DNA of 55,012 nt from Lachnospiraceae bacterium (GCA_022774505.1 JALFLW010000101.1:1-55012), one strand, 5' to 3'. Positions 44,044 through 53,502 are shown, counted from the stretch's first letter. Notes: a model not told the origin generated them from the letters alone. Translations and numbers: made by a program.

Positions 44044-45048
44044 TTAATCAACCGCCTGCTTTGCAATCTTAGTATCTACCAGATCATCATACGATAAGCG
44101 GTCTTTCAAAACACCTGCATCCTGCAGGATATCCTGAAGCAGTTCAAAACTTGCCTTCTCAAATACAAGATCCTCTTTCCATGTTCCCTGATCATAATAT
44201 CGTTTTACTACTGTCTCAAGTGCCTTTTTGTCTGTCTCCGGAAACTGTGGTTCTATCACCTTGGCAATTTCCTCCGGAGTATGGCTCTGTACAAAATCCA
44301 TTCCTTTCTGGACTGCCTTCGTAAACGCCAGCAGCTCTTTCTGATGCGATTTCATATAGCTCTTCTTTGCGGAATATGCAGTATATGGAACATCTCCACT
44401 TGCCTCCCCGAGAGATGCCACAACTTTCCCTTTCCCATCTGCCTCCAGAGATGCTGCAAACGGTTCAAATTCCACTGTATAGTCTCCCTGTCCGGATGCA
44501 TACGCCTGTGCCGTCAGACCGAAATCAATATTTTTCACGATATTCAGATCCTTCTTTGGATCAATTCCATTTTTTTTCAGAACATATTCAAATACCATTT
44601 CCGGCATTCCACCATCTCTTCCACCAAGTACTGTTTTTCCTTTAAGCTTACTCCATTCAAAGGTATCATCAGCCTTTTTGGCAACCAGAAAGTTCCCTGC
44701 ACGATTTGTCAGCTGTGCAAAATTCACGATATAATCCTTTGCCCCTTCCTGATATACATAGATAGATGATTCTGATCCCATAAAACCGATATCTGCCTCT
44801 CCGGATACCACAGCCGTCATAACATTATCCGCTCCCATACCATTTGTCAGCTCCAGAGCGATCCCCTCATCTTCAAAATAGCCTTTTTCAATCGCCACAT
44901 ACTGCGGTGCATAAAAAATAGAATGTGCCACCTCGTTAAGACGAATCGTGGTAAGCTCTTTTTCCTGTTTGCCGCAGCCGGATAATGCACTCACCATCAT
45001 CACAGCTGTCATCCCTACACAAACTGCTTTTTTACGGATACTTCTCAT
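44044..45048 (-). CDS. NitT/TauT-type ABC substrate-binding lipoprotein
   Basis: 334 residues from the ATG at 45048 (AGG-rich site upstream; MRSIRKKAV). A lipoprotein signal peptide ends in LSGCGK, with the Cys about residue 25. The mature part matches the NMT1/THI5-like periplasmic-binding fold: RLNEVAHSIFYAPQYVAIEKGYFEDEGI and MGADNVMTAVVSGEADIGFMGSES. Such proteins bind small anions or pyrimidines for ABC import. No permease or ATPase gene is adjacent, so the transporter partner must lie elsewhere. No thiamin pyrophosphate riboswitch was seen upstream. Confidence 0.88.
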   Translation of the reverse strand: MRSIRKKAVCVGMTAVMMVSALSGCGKQEKELTTIRLNEVAHSIFYAPQYVAIEKGYFEDEGIALELTNGMGADNVMTAVVSGEADIGFMGSESSIYVYQEGAKDYIVNFAQLTNRAGNFLVAKKADDTFEWSKLKGKTVLGGRDGGMPEMVFEYVLKKNGIDPKKDLNIVKNIDFGLTAQAYASGQGDYTVEFEPFAASLEADGKGKVVASLGEASGDVPYTAYSAKKSYMKSHQKELLAFTKAVQKGMDFVQSHTPEEIAKVIEPQFPETDKKALETVVKRYYDQGTWKEDLVFEKASFELLQDILQDAGVLKDRLSYDDLVDTKIAKQAVD

Positions 45049-45073
45049 TTTAACCTGCCTTTTTTGTACCAAC

Positions 45074-45102
45074 AAGAGGATATCATATCCTGATATCCTC
45101 TT
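45074..45102. promoter_or_regulatory. Hairpin in the leader of the binding-protein gene
   Basis: AAGAGGATATC and its complement are separated by 7 nt, a perfect 11-bp stem about 25 bp ahead of the start codon. On the minus strand no T-run follows, so it is not an ordinary terminator there; on the plus strand TTTTGC follows, but no plus-strand gene precedes it. Confidence 0.5.
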
Positions 45103-45119
45103 TTGCACAAACAATTTAA

Positions 45120-45148
45120 TTTATAAATAATGGTATGCAGACTGACAA
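45120..45148 (-). promoter_or_regulatory. Promoter of the binding-protein gene
   Basis: TTGTCA (45143-45148), 17 bp, TATAAA (45120-45125) on the minus strand. Confidence 0.6.
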
Positions 45149-45180
45149 ATTTTGTGAAACCCTGATGTGAGAAGTACGGG

Positions 45181-46521
45181 TTAGTTAAAGAAAGAGCCCC
45201 AGAAGCTGCTTCCATTTTCGTTATTATCCTGAGAGCCGCTCTGGTTTCCATTGCTCTGGTCTCCGTTATTCCCCTGAATACCGTTCTGACTGTTATTTCC
45301 ATTCTGACTGCTGTTGTTACTGCTATTGTCCTGCGTACTTTCTTCTTCCTTGGAATCGGATTTTTTGCCAAGTTTTACCTTGAGGGTAACTTCTTTATAT
45401 TCTCCATTATCAGCTCTCTTCACCACTACCTCTACGGTATCTCCGGCCTTACAGCGTCCCAGACGATCCTGCAGACCATCCATGGTTGTTGTCTCGTTTC
45501 CATTAAATTTTACGATAATATCTCCTGTTTTAATGCCTGCTTTTCCTGCCGGTGAATCCTTTGTAACTTTTCCGATATAAATGCCGGATGGCATATTATA
45601 ATATTGTGAGATTTCCTCGGATACATCTGTTCCCCTGATCCCCAGATATGCCTGCTGATTCTCTGATACCTGCTGTGCATCAATAATATCATTAATGATC
45701 GGAACTGCCGTAGATATAGGAATTGCAAATCCCATTCCTTCGACCGATGTATCAGAATATTTCGCAGAATTAATGCCGATAACCTTGCCTTCGTCATCCA
45801 CTAATGCTCCGCCACTGTTTCCCGGATTGATCGCTGCATCTGTCTGAAGAAGTTTCATATTGACATCCTCTGAAGCCACCTCACGGTCAACGGCACTAAT
45901 ATAACCTACTGTCACAGAAGTTCCATATCCAAGTGCATTTCCAATAGCTACAGCCTGCTGTCCGATCTTTACCTTTGTGGAATCTCCCAGAGAAGCCACT
46001 TTAATATTATTTTTTGTATCAGATGACAGATCCTTCATGGAAAGCTCTACGACTGCAAGATCAGAATCCGAATCTGTCCCCTTTACGGAAGCCTTATATA
46101 CACTGTCATCATTAAATTTGACGGATACGCTTGTTGCATTCTGTACTACATGATTATTCGTTGCGATGTACAATTTGCCATTGTCCTGAGCCACGATAAT
46201 TCCTGATCCGCTTCCGGAGGCCTCTTGGGAATAGCTTCTTCCAAAAACATCCTGACTCTCCTCCTGCACGGTTACATCAATTGCTACGATGGACGGAAGT
46301 ACATTTGCCGCTACAGAAGATACACCATCCGATGATGAATCACTGCTGCTTGTCGAAGTCGTCGTTGTCTTCACCTTATTATCCGGTGCTGCTGTACTTT
46401 CTACAGCCGTATTACCTGTTAATCTGTTTGCCGTATAATTAACGCCCTCAAAGGTGACACCTCCTACTAAGCCAAATACTGCCGCATAAACTGCCACTTT
46501 TGCAACATCCTGTTTTCTCAT
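45181..46521 (-). CDS. htrA: HtrA/DegP-like serine protease
   Basis: 446 residues from the ATG at 46521 (GGGAG 8 bp upstream). One N-terminal membrane segment (about residues 8-30) is followed by a Ser/Thr-rich linker. The trypsin-like domain has the triad His124 (NNHVV), Asp154 (SDLAVV) and Ser236 (NPGNSGGA). A PDZ domain follows (YLGIRGTDV to about residue 390). The last 60 residues are an Asn/Gln/Ser/Gly-rich tail, probably disordered. It is membrane-anchored and acts in extracytoplasmic protein quality control. It is 100 bp downstream of the folate ligase gene. Confidence 0.95.
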   Translation of the reverse strand: MRKQDVAKVAVYAAVFGLVGGVTFEGVNYTANRLTGNTAVESTAAPDNKVKTTTTSTSSSDSSSDGVSSVAANVLPSIVAIDVTVQEESQDVFGRSYSQEASGSGSGIIVAQDNGKLYIATNNHVVQNATSVSVKFNDDSVYKASVKGTDSDSDLAVVELSMKDLSSDTKNNIKVASLGDSTKVKIGQQAVAIGNALGYGTSVTVGYISAVDREVASEDVNMKLLQTDAAINPGNSGGALVDDEGKVIGINSAKYSDTSVEGMGFAIPISTAVPIINDIIDAQQVSENQQAYLGIRGTDVSEEISQYYNMPSGIYIGKVTKDSPAGKAGIKTGDIIVKFNGNETTTMDGLQDRLGRCKAGDTVEVVVKRADNGEYKEVTLKVKLGKKSDSKEEESTQDNSSNNSSQNGNNSQNGIQGNNGDQSNGNQSGSQDNNENGSSFWGSFFN

Positions 46522-46621
46522 CACAATCTCTCCCTTCCTTTTTGCCTTTGCTTTATCTTATGATGTCATTCTAGCAATTAATTATGTTTCCTTTGTGATG
46601 TGAATATGAAGAAATGATGTT

Positions 46622-47188
46622 TTAATTGTGTTTGTTTTGTGAAACGATAATCTTATGCACAGCTATATCATGTCTCTGTGCCTCGATCCGGTCGACAATC
46701 TGAAAGTCATATGCTGCCGCATATAAATGCAGCTTTTTACCACCGCAGGCTGCCAGATAACGGTCATAATATCCGCCACCATATCCGACTCTGTGATTTT
46801 CTTTATCAAAGGCAAGTCCCGGCAAAAGCATCAAACCTTCCTGTGCCAATACTTTGGGGCACTCCGCCACCGGTTCTAATATTCCATGATATCCCGGCTG
46901 CAGCTGTTTCATGCCTGTAATCTCATAAAAATCCATCTCTCTTCCACATACCTTTGGCACTGCGACTCTGATGCCCTGACCTGCCTTTCCGTTCAAAACA
47001 TGCCTGATCATAGAGATCGTATCCACCTCTGTTCCATAAGAAACATATGGATAAAACCATTCAATCTCCTGCCAGACAGTATCTGCAAACAGCCGGTCAA
47101 AAATACTTTTGTCTTTTATCCTGCGTTGCTGCCTGGACAGTTCTGCCCGCATTTTCCGCATAAGACTGCGTGCCTCCTCCTTAGTCAT
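46622..47188 (-). CDS. 5-formyltetrahydrofolate cyclo-ligase
   Basis: 188 residues. The N-terminal KEEARSLMRKMRAELS and the C-terminal ATP-binding GYGGGYYDR with PGLAFD are diagnostic of the 5-FTHF cyclo-ligase (YgfA/YqgN) family. It converts 5-formyl-THF to 5,10-methenyl-THF using ATP. Its ATG overlaps the DUF896 stop codon by 4 bp (ATGA), so the two are translationally coupled. Confidence 0.94.
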   Translation of the reverse strand: MTKEEARSLMRKMRAELSRQQRRIKDKSIFDRLFADTVWQEIEWFYPYVSYGTEVDTISMIRHVLNGKAGQGIRVAVPKVCGREMDFYEITGMKQLQPGYHGILEPVAECPKVLAQEGLMLLPGLAFDKENHRVGYGGGYYDRYLAACGGKKLHLYAAAYDFQIVDRIEAQRHDIAVHKIIVSQNKHN

Positions 47189-47424
47189 TCTATCTCCTCC
47201 AGACGCACCGGCTTTTTCTTTCCCACAGTTTCTCCCAGATCTGTGATACTTCCATCCTTTTCTACAATAGAAATATTATTTAACTGGGAACGCAGATTTG
47301 CCTTCACATCCGCGACAAATTCCATACGCAGCTTCTTTTGTTCTGCCTTTTCCGCTTCCGTCAGTCCCTGTGTTTTTGACTTTCGTGCCAATTCATTGAT
47401 CCTCTGAATATCTTTTTCTTTCAT
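47185..47424 (-). CDS. DUF896 (YnzC-like) small protein
   Basis: 79 residues from the ATG at 47424. IQRINELARKSKTQGLTEAEKAEQKKLR is the DUF896 helix hairpin, followed by RSQLNNISIVEKDGS. Members are small cytoplasmic helical proteins of Bacillota, and one (Bacillus YnzC) has been linked to the SOS operon by position only. Function unknown. The gene lies 4 bp past the flavoprotein stop codon region and overlaps the next gene. Confidence 0.9.
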   Translation of the reverse strand: MKEKDIQRINELARKSKTQGLTEAEKAEQKKLRMEFVADVKANLRSQLNNISIVEKDGSITDLGETVGKKKPVRLEEIE

Positions 47425-47428
47425 TTCT

Positions 47429-49093
47429 TTAACTCTCACTTTCTATATTTGTTATGATCATCTGTGCCACACGTATTCCATCCATAGCGGCCGATGTAAT
47501 GCCACCGGCATATCCCGCACCTTCTCCACATGGATAGATTCCTTTTATATTTGCCTGCAGGGAATCATCCCGGCAGATCCTGACCGGGGATGATGTCCGG
47601 CTCTCTATCCCGGCCATAATGGCATCCTCTCTTGCAAACCCAGGAATACGACGTTCAAAATACATGATCCCTTCCTGAATAGAATTGCCTGCAAACTCAG
47701 GGATCACTTTTCTGACATTTGCCAAAGTATACTGCCCCTTTATGGAAGGCTGTACCGCTCCCAGCCCTGTACTGGTACGATTTTTGCAAAAATCCCCAAA
47801 CAGCTGCACCGGAATTTCTCCCTTTCCTTCCCGGAATGCCGCCTCCTCCCATTTACGCTGAAAAGCAATCCCTGCCAGTGCATCTTTTCCTCCAAAGTCC
47901 TCCGGCGTCACCGTCACAACGATTGCACTATTGGCATTTCTTCCATTTCTTGCATGATCACTCATACCATTTACCGCAAGTCTGCCTTTTTCCGAAGAAG
48001 CATTTACCACATATCCCCCCGGACACATACAGAAAGAATATACTCCCCGTTTATCCACGGTATTATACGTAAGCTTATAATCTGCAGCCGGAAGCATATC
48101 ATATACATCCCCATACTGATTTCTACTGATCATCTCCTGAGGATGTTGGACTCTTACCCCCACTGCAAACGGTTTTGCCTCCATATATAAACCACTTTGA
48201 TACAGATCTGTAACCGTATCTCTGGCACTGTGCCCCGTTGCAAGGATCAATGTGTCACATGGCATCCTCTGACTCTGTCCGTTATGAGAAAATACAATCT
48301 CCGTCAGCTTTCCGTTCTTCCAGACAGCCTTTTCAAAGGTTGTCTCAAATCTTACTTCTCCGCCAAGTTCTATGATCCTGTTGCGGATATTTCTCACCAC
48401 ATCCCCCAGAAGATCCGTTCCGATATGAGGCTTGTGCAGATATAAAATTTCAGAAGGAGCTCCGTATTCCACAAAAGTCTTTAAGACTTTTCGGCCCCGT
48501 CCCGTAGGATCTTTCACAAGAGTATTCAATTTTCCATCGGAGAAAGTTCCTGCCCCTCCCTCTCCAAACTGGACATTGCAATTTTCATCCAACTCACCGG
48601 TATCCCAAAAAGCGGACACCTTTTCCCGTCGCTTGGAAATACAGCATCCTCTCTCGAAAATAACCGGTTCCAAACCTTTCTCGGCCAGCTCCAATGCAGC
48701 AAATAACCCCGCCGGTCCCATCCCCACAATGACAGGTTTATTTTCTTTTTTTCGCTGCATTGGAGAAATCTTTTCCTGATGGTCCTCCTGCGTATGTCCT
48801 TTCAAAAGAACCGCATCATTTTTTCCATACCTCTTTATGATCTTTTCTTCTTTTTCCGTCCTAAACACCACCTGATAAATATACTGCATCCGGTGTTTCC
48901 TTCGAGCATCCATGGAACGACGCAGAATACTCATCTCTCTGATCATATCCTCACTAATATGTAACTGCTTTGCCACTGCCTCCCTGACCAGACACTCTTC
49001 CTGATCACCAATAATCCCTTTTTTTATTAAATCCTCCGGAACCGTTCCAAAAATTCTTTCCAAAGGTATTTTTATCTGAGATAATTTTATCAC
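47429..49093 (-). CDS. FAD-dependent dehydrogenase (COG2509-type)
   Basis: 554 residues from a GTG at 49093, chosen because GGAGG lies 6 bp upstream; the frame is open 26 codons further. Residues about 1-95 are a family-specific N-terminal domain (IREMSILRRSMDARRKHRMQ). The FAD Rossmann motif is VIVGMGPAGLFAALELAEKGL. Later blocks include GEGGAGTFSDGKL, ILATGHSARDT and the C-terminal IYPCGEGAGYAGGITSAAMDG, which closes the FAD site. It is an uncharacterised flavoprotein oxidoreductase common in anaerobic Bacillota; the substrate is unknown. Confidence 0.9.
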   Translation of the reverse strand: MIKLSQIKIPLERIFGTVPEDLIKKGIIGDQEECLVREAVAKQLHISEDMIREMSILRRSMDARRKHRMQYIYQVVFRTEKEEKIIKRYGKNDAVLLKGHTQEDHQEKISPMQRKKENKPVIVGMGPAGLFAALELAEKGLEPVIFERGCCISKRREKVSAFWDTGELDENCNVQFGEGGAGTFSDGKLNTLVKDPTGRGRKVLKTFVEYGAPSEILYLHKPHIGTDLLGDVVRNIRNRIIELGGEVRFETTFEKAVWKNGKLTEIVFSHNGQSQRMPCDTLILATGHSARDTVTDLYQSGLYMEAKPFAVGVRVQHPQEMISRNQYGDVYDMLPAADYKLTYNTVDKRGVYSFCMCPGGYVVNASSEKGRLAVNGMSDHARNGRNANSAIVVTVTPEDFGGKDALAGIAFQRKWEEAAFREGKGEIPVQLFGDFCKNRTSTGLGAVQPSIKGQYTLANVRKVIPEFAGNSIQEGIMYFERRIPGFAREDAIMAGIESRTSSPVRICRDDSLQANIKGIYPCGEGAGYAGGITSAAMDGIRVAQMIITNIESES

Positions 49094-49172
49094 ACAAATC
49101 CTCCATTTCTTTCTCCGTCTGCAAACTTGGGACCGCAGGCGCAAATTTGCCTTGTGAAAATTTATTTTCACA

Positions 49173-50447
49173 CTATCTGCCTATTTTTTCAGCCCGCAAA
49201 CTTTGAGCTGCAGCCATCCCGGCCAGATAACCGCTTGTCCATGCCCATTGCAGATTATATCCGCCGCAGATTCCGTCAACATCAAGAAGTTCTCCCGTCA
49301 TATATAATCCGGGATACTCCTTTAGCTCCATCGTCTCCGGATCAATCTGTGAAGTAAGTACCCCTCCCGTCGTTACCTGGGCAAAATCAAAGCCCTTCAT
49401 TTCAGAAATTCCAACCTTCCATTTTTTAAATCGCTCAGCAATCCGGTGTATATCCCGTCCGGACCAGAGACCGGCCTTCTCTCCCGGTTTTATTCCAAGA
49501 CTTTTTAATAAAACCCTTCCCAGCACAAAATGAACCATTCCCTCCAGTGCCTGTTCCCCGGTATATGCCTGAAAATATCTGCTGCGCCTTGCAATTTCTT
49601 TTTCCAGTTCCTCCAGTGAATATCCGGGCATAATATCCATCAAAAAATATGGTTTGTCCCCTTCCTCTAAAGCTCTCGCTGCATACCTGCTGACCTGAAA
49701 AACCGGAATACCTGATAATCCGTAGGAAACCATCTGCAATTCGCCCTCATCCTCTGCCAGAAGCTCTCCATTATGCCGATATAATGAAATCTTTCCTTTG
49801 ACACGTATCCTGGCCCACTCTTTGGTAAAATCGCCCTTTAATACACAAGATGTAAGTGCCGGCAGGGGCTTTAAAAGCTTTATTCCCAGCCCTTGAGCGA
49901 TCCTATAACCATCTCCTCTGGAACCATGTACCGGAGCAGCCTGTCCGCCCACCGCCAGTATGACCTTATCGGCCCTATATTCTCCTCGATCCGTCCTGAC
50001 CAGATATCCCACGCTTTTATGCTTCCTGTCATTTTTATCATCCGGTATGACCGCAGCCACTCTTTCTTCTGTATGAACGTCTATCCTCAGCATTTCAAGC
50101 TGTCGCAGGAAAGCATCGACTACGGAAGATGCCTGACCCGAAACCGGGTAAATATATCCGTTTCTTTCCCCCGGAAGGACTCCCATCCGGCAAAATTTCC
50201 GTATTGTGTCGTCATAGGAAAAATGGCTTAAAGCTTTCTCTATAAATGTCATATCCTCACCACGATAGCAGGACATCTGCTGATAGCGGTTTGTATAATT
50301 GCACTTTCCATTCCCGGTTGCATATATTTTCTTGCCCGGCTGCGAAAGCTGTTCCAGAAGCATAACACTTTTTCCGTTTTCTGCAGCCGTCACCGCAGCC
50401 ATCATCCCGGATGCTCCTGCACCGACCACAATAATATCTTTACGCAT
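49173..50447 (-). CDS. HI0933/BaiN-type FAD-binding oxidoreductase
   Basis: 424 residues from the ATG at 50447 (GGAG 6 bp upstream). The N-terminal FAD motif is IIVVGAGASGMMAAVTAAENGKSV, followed by ATGNGKCNYTN, the family signature. ILAVGGQAAPVHGSRGDGYRIAQGLG and the C-terminal TGELLDVDGICGGYNLQWAWTSGYLAG complete it. Relatives include the bile-acid flavoprotein BaiN, but most members are uncharacterised, so no substrate is claimed. It is followed 79 bp later by a second, unrelated FAD-dependent dehydrogenase. Confidence 0.92.
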   Translation of the reverse strand: MRKDIIVVGAGASGMMAAVTAAENGKSVMLLEQLSQPGKKIYATGNGKCNYTNRYQQMSCYRGEDMTFIEKALSHFSYDDTIRKFCRMGVLPGERNGYIYPVSGQASSVVDAFLRQLEMLRIDVHTEERVAAVIPDDKNDRKHKSVGYLVRTDRGEYRADKVILAVGGQAAPVHGSRGDGYRIAQGLGIKLLKPLPALTSCVLKGDFTKEWARIRVKGKISLYRHNGELLAEDEGELQMVSYGLSGIPVFQVSRYAARALEEGDKPYFLMDIMPGYSLEELEKEIARRSRYFQAYTGEQALEGMVHFVLGRVLLKSLGIKPGEKAGLWSGRDIHRIAERFKKWKVGISEMKGFDFAQVTTGGVLTSQIDPETMELKEYPGLYMTGELLDVDGICGGYNLQWAWTSGYLAGMAAAQSLRAEKIGR

Positions 50448-50477
50448 CTTTTTCTCCATTTCTCACTTGTTGGTATA

Positions 50478-51155
50478 TTAACTGGAATAATTTTCTAATA
50501 TTCCATATAATTCTTCTTCATCCTTAACTTCTATTCCTTTTTTTAATTGTTTTCTCTCTTTTTTGGATAGAGATTTAACGAATATACCGGTTCGCTCATA
50601 TACCGTTTTCATATCTCCATAATAAGCGATCACTTCGGTTCCATCCGATATAAGATAATACCGAAATTTCACTTTGGACTGATCATAATTTTTGCAGATC
50701 GTAAGGCGATCTGCAGAAAAGGATACCAGACTCACACTCTGAAGGCCATCCAGATATTCTTCTGCTGACATATGATCCTTATACTGTTCACAAAATTTCT
50801 GTGCATCCTCCCTGTCTGCACCTACTAATTTCTCCGGCAGTTTCTTATATTCTGTCACAGTTTCATCCGTAAGTGAATTATAGCTTTGGATCTGATAAAC
50901 CGTATTTGTGTTCAATGTATTTTGTGTACTTTCTGTCTGTACGCTTTTGCGGACACTCTCCTCTACCTGTTTCATCTGATCTGCCATCTCATTACTGACA
51001 TACACCTGAACCTGCTCGCCCACGCGTTCTTCATGCTCCTCCTGCATAGACTCAAAATGTTCCATCGCAGAACGATAACAATAATAATTTGCTCCCGCAA
51101 AAAAAGCAAGAAAAAGACAGCACACCGAAATATAGCGAAATACTTTTCCTTTCAT
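50478..51155 (-). CDS. BofC-like exported or membrane-anchored protein
   Basis: 225 residues. A single N-terminal hydrophobic segment (FRYISVCCLFLAFFAGANYY) acts as anchor or signal. A Glu/Gln/Thr-rich helical region (about 30-85) follows. The C-terminal domain resembles the BofC C-terminal fold: YYLISDGTEVIAYYGDMKTVYERTGI, then LKKGIEVKDEEELYGILENYSS. Bacillus BofC controls a sporulation signalling protease in the intermembrane space; a similar role here is only inferred. The start has AAAGGA 10 bp upstream. Confidence 0.7.
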   Translation of the reverse strand: MKGKVFRYISVCCLFLAFFAGANYYCYRSAMEHFESMQEEHEERVGEQVQVYVSNEMADQMKQVEESVRKSVQTESTQNTLNTNTVYQIQSYNSLTDETVTEYKKLPEKLVGADREDAQKFCEQYKDHMSAEEYLDGLQSVSLVSFSADRLTICKNYDQSKVKFRYYLISDGTEVIAYYGDMKTVYERTGIFVKSLSKKERKQLKKGIEVKDEEELYGILENYSS

Positions 51156-51214
51156 ACATAACCATTCCTTTCTGAATTTGTTATGTATTATTTCCGTATT
51201 TTGCCAGGAATATT

Positions 51215-51700
51215 CTATTCCTTTTCACATTCTGTGTCCACGAACAACTCTTCTCCATCCGCTGCTGTAGTTGCCAGTTCATCGCATCTCTCGTTTTGCG
51301 GATGACCATTATGCCCCTTCACCCATTGAAATGATACCTGATGCTTTTCTTTTGCTGCCAACATTCTTTTCCACAGATCTACATTTTTGACCGGCTCATT
51401 TTTTCCGCGTTTCCAGCCCTTTTTGATCCATCCATCCAGCCAATGTTCGTTAAATGCTTTTACTACATACTGGCTGTCCGAGTATACCGTTATCTCACAT
51501 GGACGGTTTAACGCTTCCAGACCGGCGATCACAGCCATCATTTCCATGCGGTTATTCGTGGTTTTACGATAACCGGCAGACAATTCCCTGATATGCTCCT
51601 GTCCTTTTGAATCCACAAAGGATAAGATCGTGCCATATCCTCCCGGTCCGTCAGGATTACCTCTTGCAGCTCCATCTGTATACATTGTTACCTTTGTCAT
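51215..51700 (-). CDS. rnhA: Ribonuclease HI
   Basis: 161 residues. The four-acidic catalytic set is visible: Asp in MYTDGAARGNPG-like motif, Glu in NNRMEMMAVIAGLEAL, Asp in VYSDSQYVV, and Asp in ERCDELATTAA. It cuts RNA in RNA-DNA hybrids. GGAGG at the end of the upstream gene serves as its ribosome binding site. The start overlaps the MutS-like stop codon by 4 bp, so the two are coupled. Confidence 0.95.
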   Translation of the reverse strand: MTKVTMYTDGAARGNPDGPGGYGTILSFVDSKGQEHIRELSAGYRKTTNNRMEMMAVIAGLEALNRPCEITVYSDSQYVVKAFNEHWLDGWIKKGWKRGKNEPVKNVDLWKRMLAAKEKHQVSFQWVKGHNGHPQNERCDELATTAADGEELFVDTECEKE

Positions 51701-53382
51701 TCCTTAAATCCTCCCCAGTTTCCTTTTTCTATAAAGCTCTCCACCCGCTTTTGGGCCCGTTGTACGATCGTGTCATCATATCCTATCATATGAAGAAGCT
51801 TAATGGCATTTCTGGTCATTGCTTTCCCCTGTCGCAGCCGGTAGTCAAAGATCACATCATCATCTTCGACCTGCTCCTCAAAATGATAATTTTCATACTG
51901 CGCTCTTAACAGCTCGGTCAATTCAATATCATGAGTAGCTGCAAAGCAGAATGCGTTTTCTTCTGCCAGCATTTTCAATATTTCCGTGGATGCTGCAATA
52001 CGTTCAAGTGTATTCGTACCACGCAGCACTTCATCTATAAAGCAGAGTACCGGTTCTCCTGATTCCTTTGCCTTATCAACAATCCTCTTCAGTGATTTGA
52101 TCTCCACCATATAATAGCTCTCGCTGCTCATAATATCATCTCTCAAAGCCATGGAAGAATAAATTCTAAAATACTGTGCTTTATACCTGTCAGCCAGAAC
52201 CGTATGGATAGTCTGTGCCATAATGCTGTTAATCGCCACCGTCTTGATAAACGTGGATTTGCCGGATGCGTTTGATCCGGTAAGCAGTACATTGCGATGT
52301 GCCTGAATTGTATTTTTCACCGGATCGGTAAGCAGCGGATGATATATCTCCTCTGCCTCCAGATAAAATTTCTTTTTCTCTGCATGGGTCAGTTCCGGAA
52401 CGCACCACGACCGCTTCATTTCCCTATAGGATGCGGCCGCCAGCATACTGTCCAAAAATCCAACCGTTTCATACATTATCAGCAGATCCTTCTGCAGACG
52501 CAGTACTTCTGATGTCATTATCTCAAATTTAATAATATCCACATGTGTCAGCAGCCGCACATAATCCATCAGGATATCCGTAATGTTTCCCTCCATGCTT
52601 CCGCCGCCGATGACCAGCCAGCTCCCTCTGCAAAATTTTTTAAACTTGCCGGATTCTTTCTTAAGCCTGCTAAAATATTCCTGAAGTTCATGAATATTTA
52701 AAGCAGCCACTGTTTCTGAAAAACGTATCATACGCACAATAAAAGCAAACAATCTGTAAAATTTTTCCATCTGTGCTTTACGCTTATAGTATGTCACCAT
52801 ATTGACTGCTGCGATCACAGCAGTCGGAAAAATCATAATATCCGGCACAAAAAAGCATGCTATAACGCCCCCCACAAAAGCAAGCAGCTGGATAACAGAA
52901 TATATTCCGTTTTCTTTTTTTAACAGATTTACCTTTTCTAAATAACCATATACCGAGAAGTTTCCCTCTTTACCAATGGCAGCAAATTCCTCCTGTAATA
53001 AAAAACGCCCCTCTTCATCCGATTGAAAAAACGATATCAGTTTTTCTCTCTCTGCAAGCTCTTTTTCATCCAGGCAGGGATGCCGGAGCAAATAATACAA
53101 ATATTCCTGTCCCATCGCCGATTTCGTATGGTTCATCTGCTGATAGACTCTGTCCATATCCAGATCATTCCATGTAATATCATCTATAGAGCCCTTTCCG
53201 GCATGATCACGATAATATTCCGCTACTGCCTGCATTTTCTCTGCACTATATTCCTCTTCCCCTGCTTTTGCCCATTCTCTCTTTACCCTGTTGCGGATCT
53301 GTTTTCTGTAATTTTTCTGATCCACATACAGTTTGATCCCGATCAGGAGCAATATCACCAATATAACTAAAGCAATCTTCAT
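51697..53382 (-). CDS. Membrane-associated MutS-family ATPase
   Basis: 561 residues. Unlike MutS1 or MutS2 it has no mismatch-binding domain. One hydrophobic segment is at the very N-terminus (ALVILVILLLIGIKLYV), and two more lie near residues 160-200 (VIQLLAFVGGVIACFF, IMIFPTAVIAAVNMV). The C-terminal ATPase has Walker A TGSNASGKSTFIKT, Walker B VLCFIDEVLRGTNTLERIAAS and the FAATHD switch. The whole belongs to the MutS-like membrane proteins of Bacillota, of unknown role. It is translationally coupled to rnhA. Confidence 0.88.
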   Translation of the reverse strand: MKIALVILVILLLIGIKLYVDQKNYRKQIRNRVKREWAKAGEEEYSAEKMQAVAEYYRDHAGKGSIDDITWNDLDMDRVYQQMNHTKSAMGQEYLYYLLRHPCLDEKELAEREKLISFFQSDEEGRFLLQEEFAAIGKEGNFSVYGYLEKVNLLKKENGIYSVIQLLAFVGGVIACFFVPDIMIFPTAVIAAVNMVTYYKRKAQMEKFYRLFAFIVRMIRFSETVAALNIHELQEYFSRLKKESGKFKKFCRGSWLVIGGGSMEGNITDILMDYVRLLTHVDIIKFEIMTSEVLRLQKDLLIMYETVGFLDSMLAAASYREMKRSWCVPELTHAEKKKFYLEAEEIYHPLLTDPVKNTIQAHRNVLLTGSNASGKSTFIKTVAINSIMAQTIHTVLADRYKAQYFRIYSSMALRDDIMSSESYYMVEIKSLKRIVDKAKESGEPVLCFIDEVLRGTNTLERIAASTEILKMLAEENAFCFAATHDIELTELLRAQYENYHFEEQVEDDDVIFDYRLRQGKAMTRNAIKLLHMIGYDDTIVQRAQKRVESFIEKGNWGGFKE

Positions 53383-53442
53383 AATTTCCTCCCGGATATA
53401 ACGATACGTTTTTGAAAAACCTTCGCAGATATTTTAACAGAA

Positions 53443-53483
53443 AAAGACTGTTCTGCCAATTTTTTCTTTTGCAGAACAGTCTT
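53443..53483 (-). terminator. Terminator of the NlpC/P60 gene
   Basis: AAGACTGTTCTGC and its complement form a 13-bp stem with a 15-nt loop, followed by TTTTTCTGTT on the minus strand. It is 20 bp past the stop codon. Confidence 0.85.
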
Positions 53484-53502
53484 ACTGTTTACCTTAACTA
53501 TA

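Noticed and set aside
45049-45180. TPP riboswitch ahead of the THI5-like binding protein
   Set aside because: None of the conserved TPP core segments is present; only a simple hairpin and a promoter are seen.
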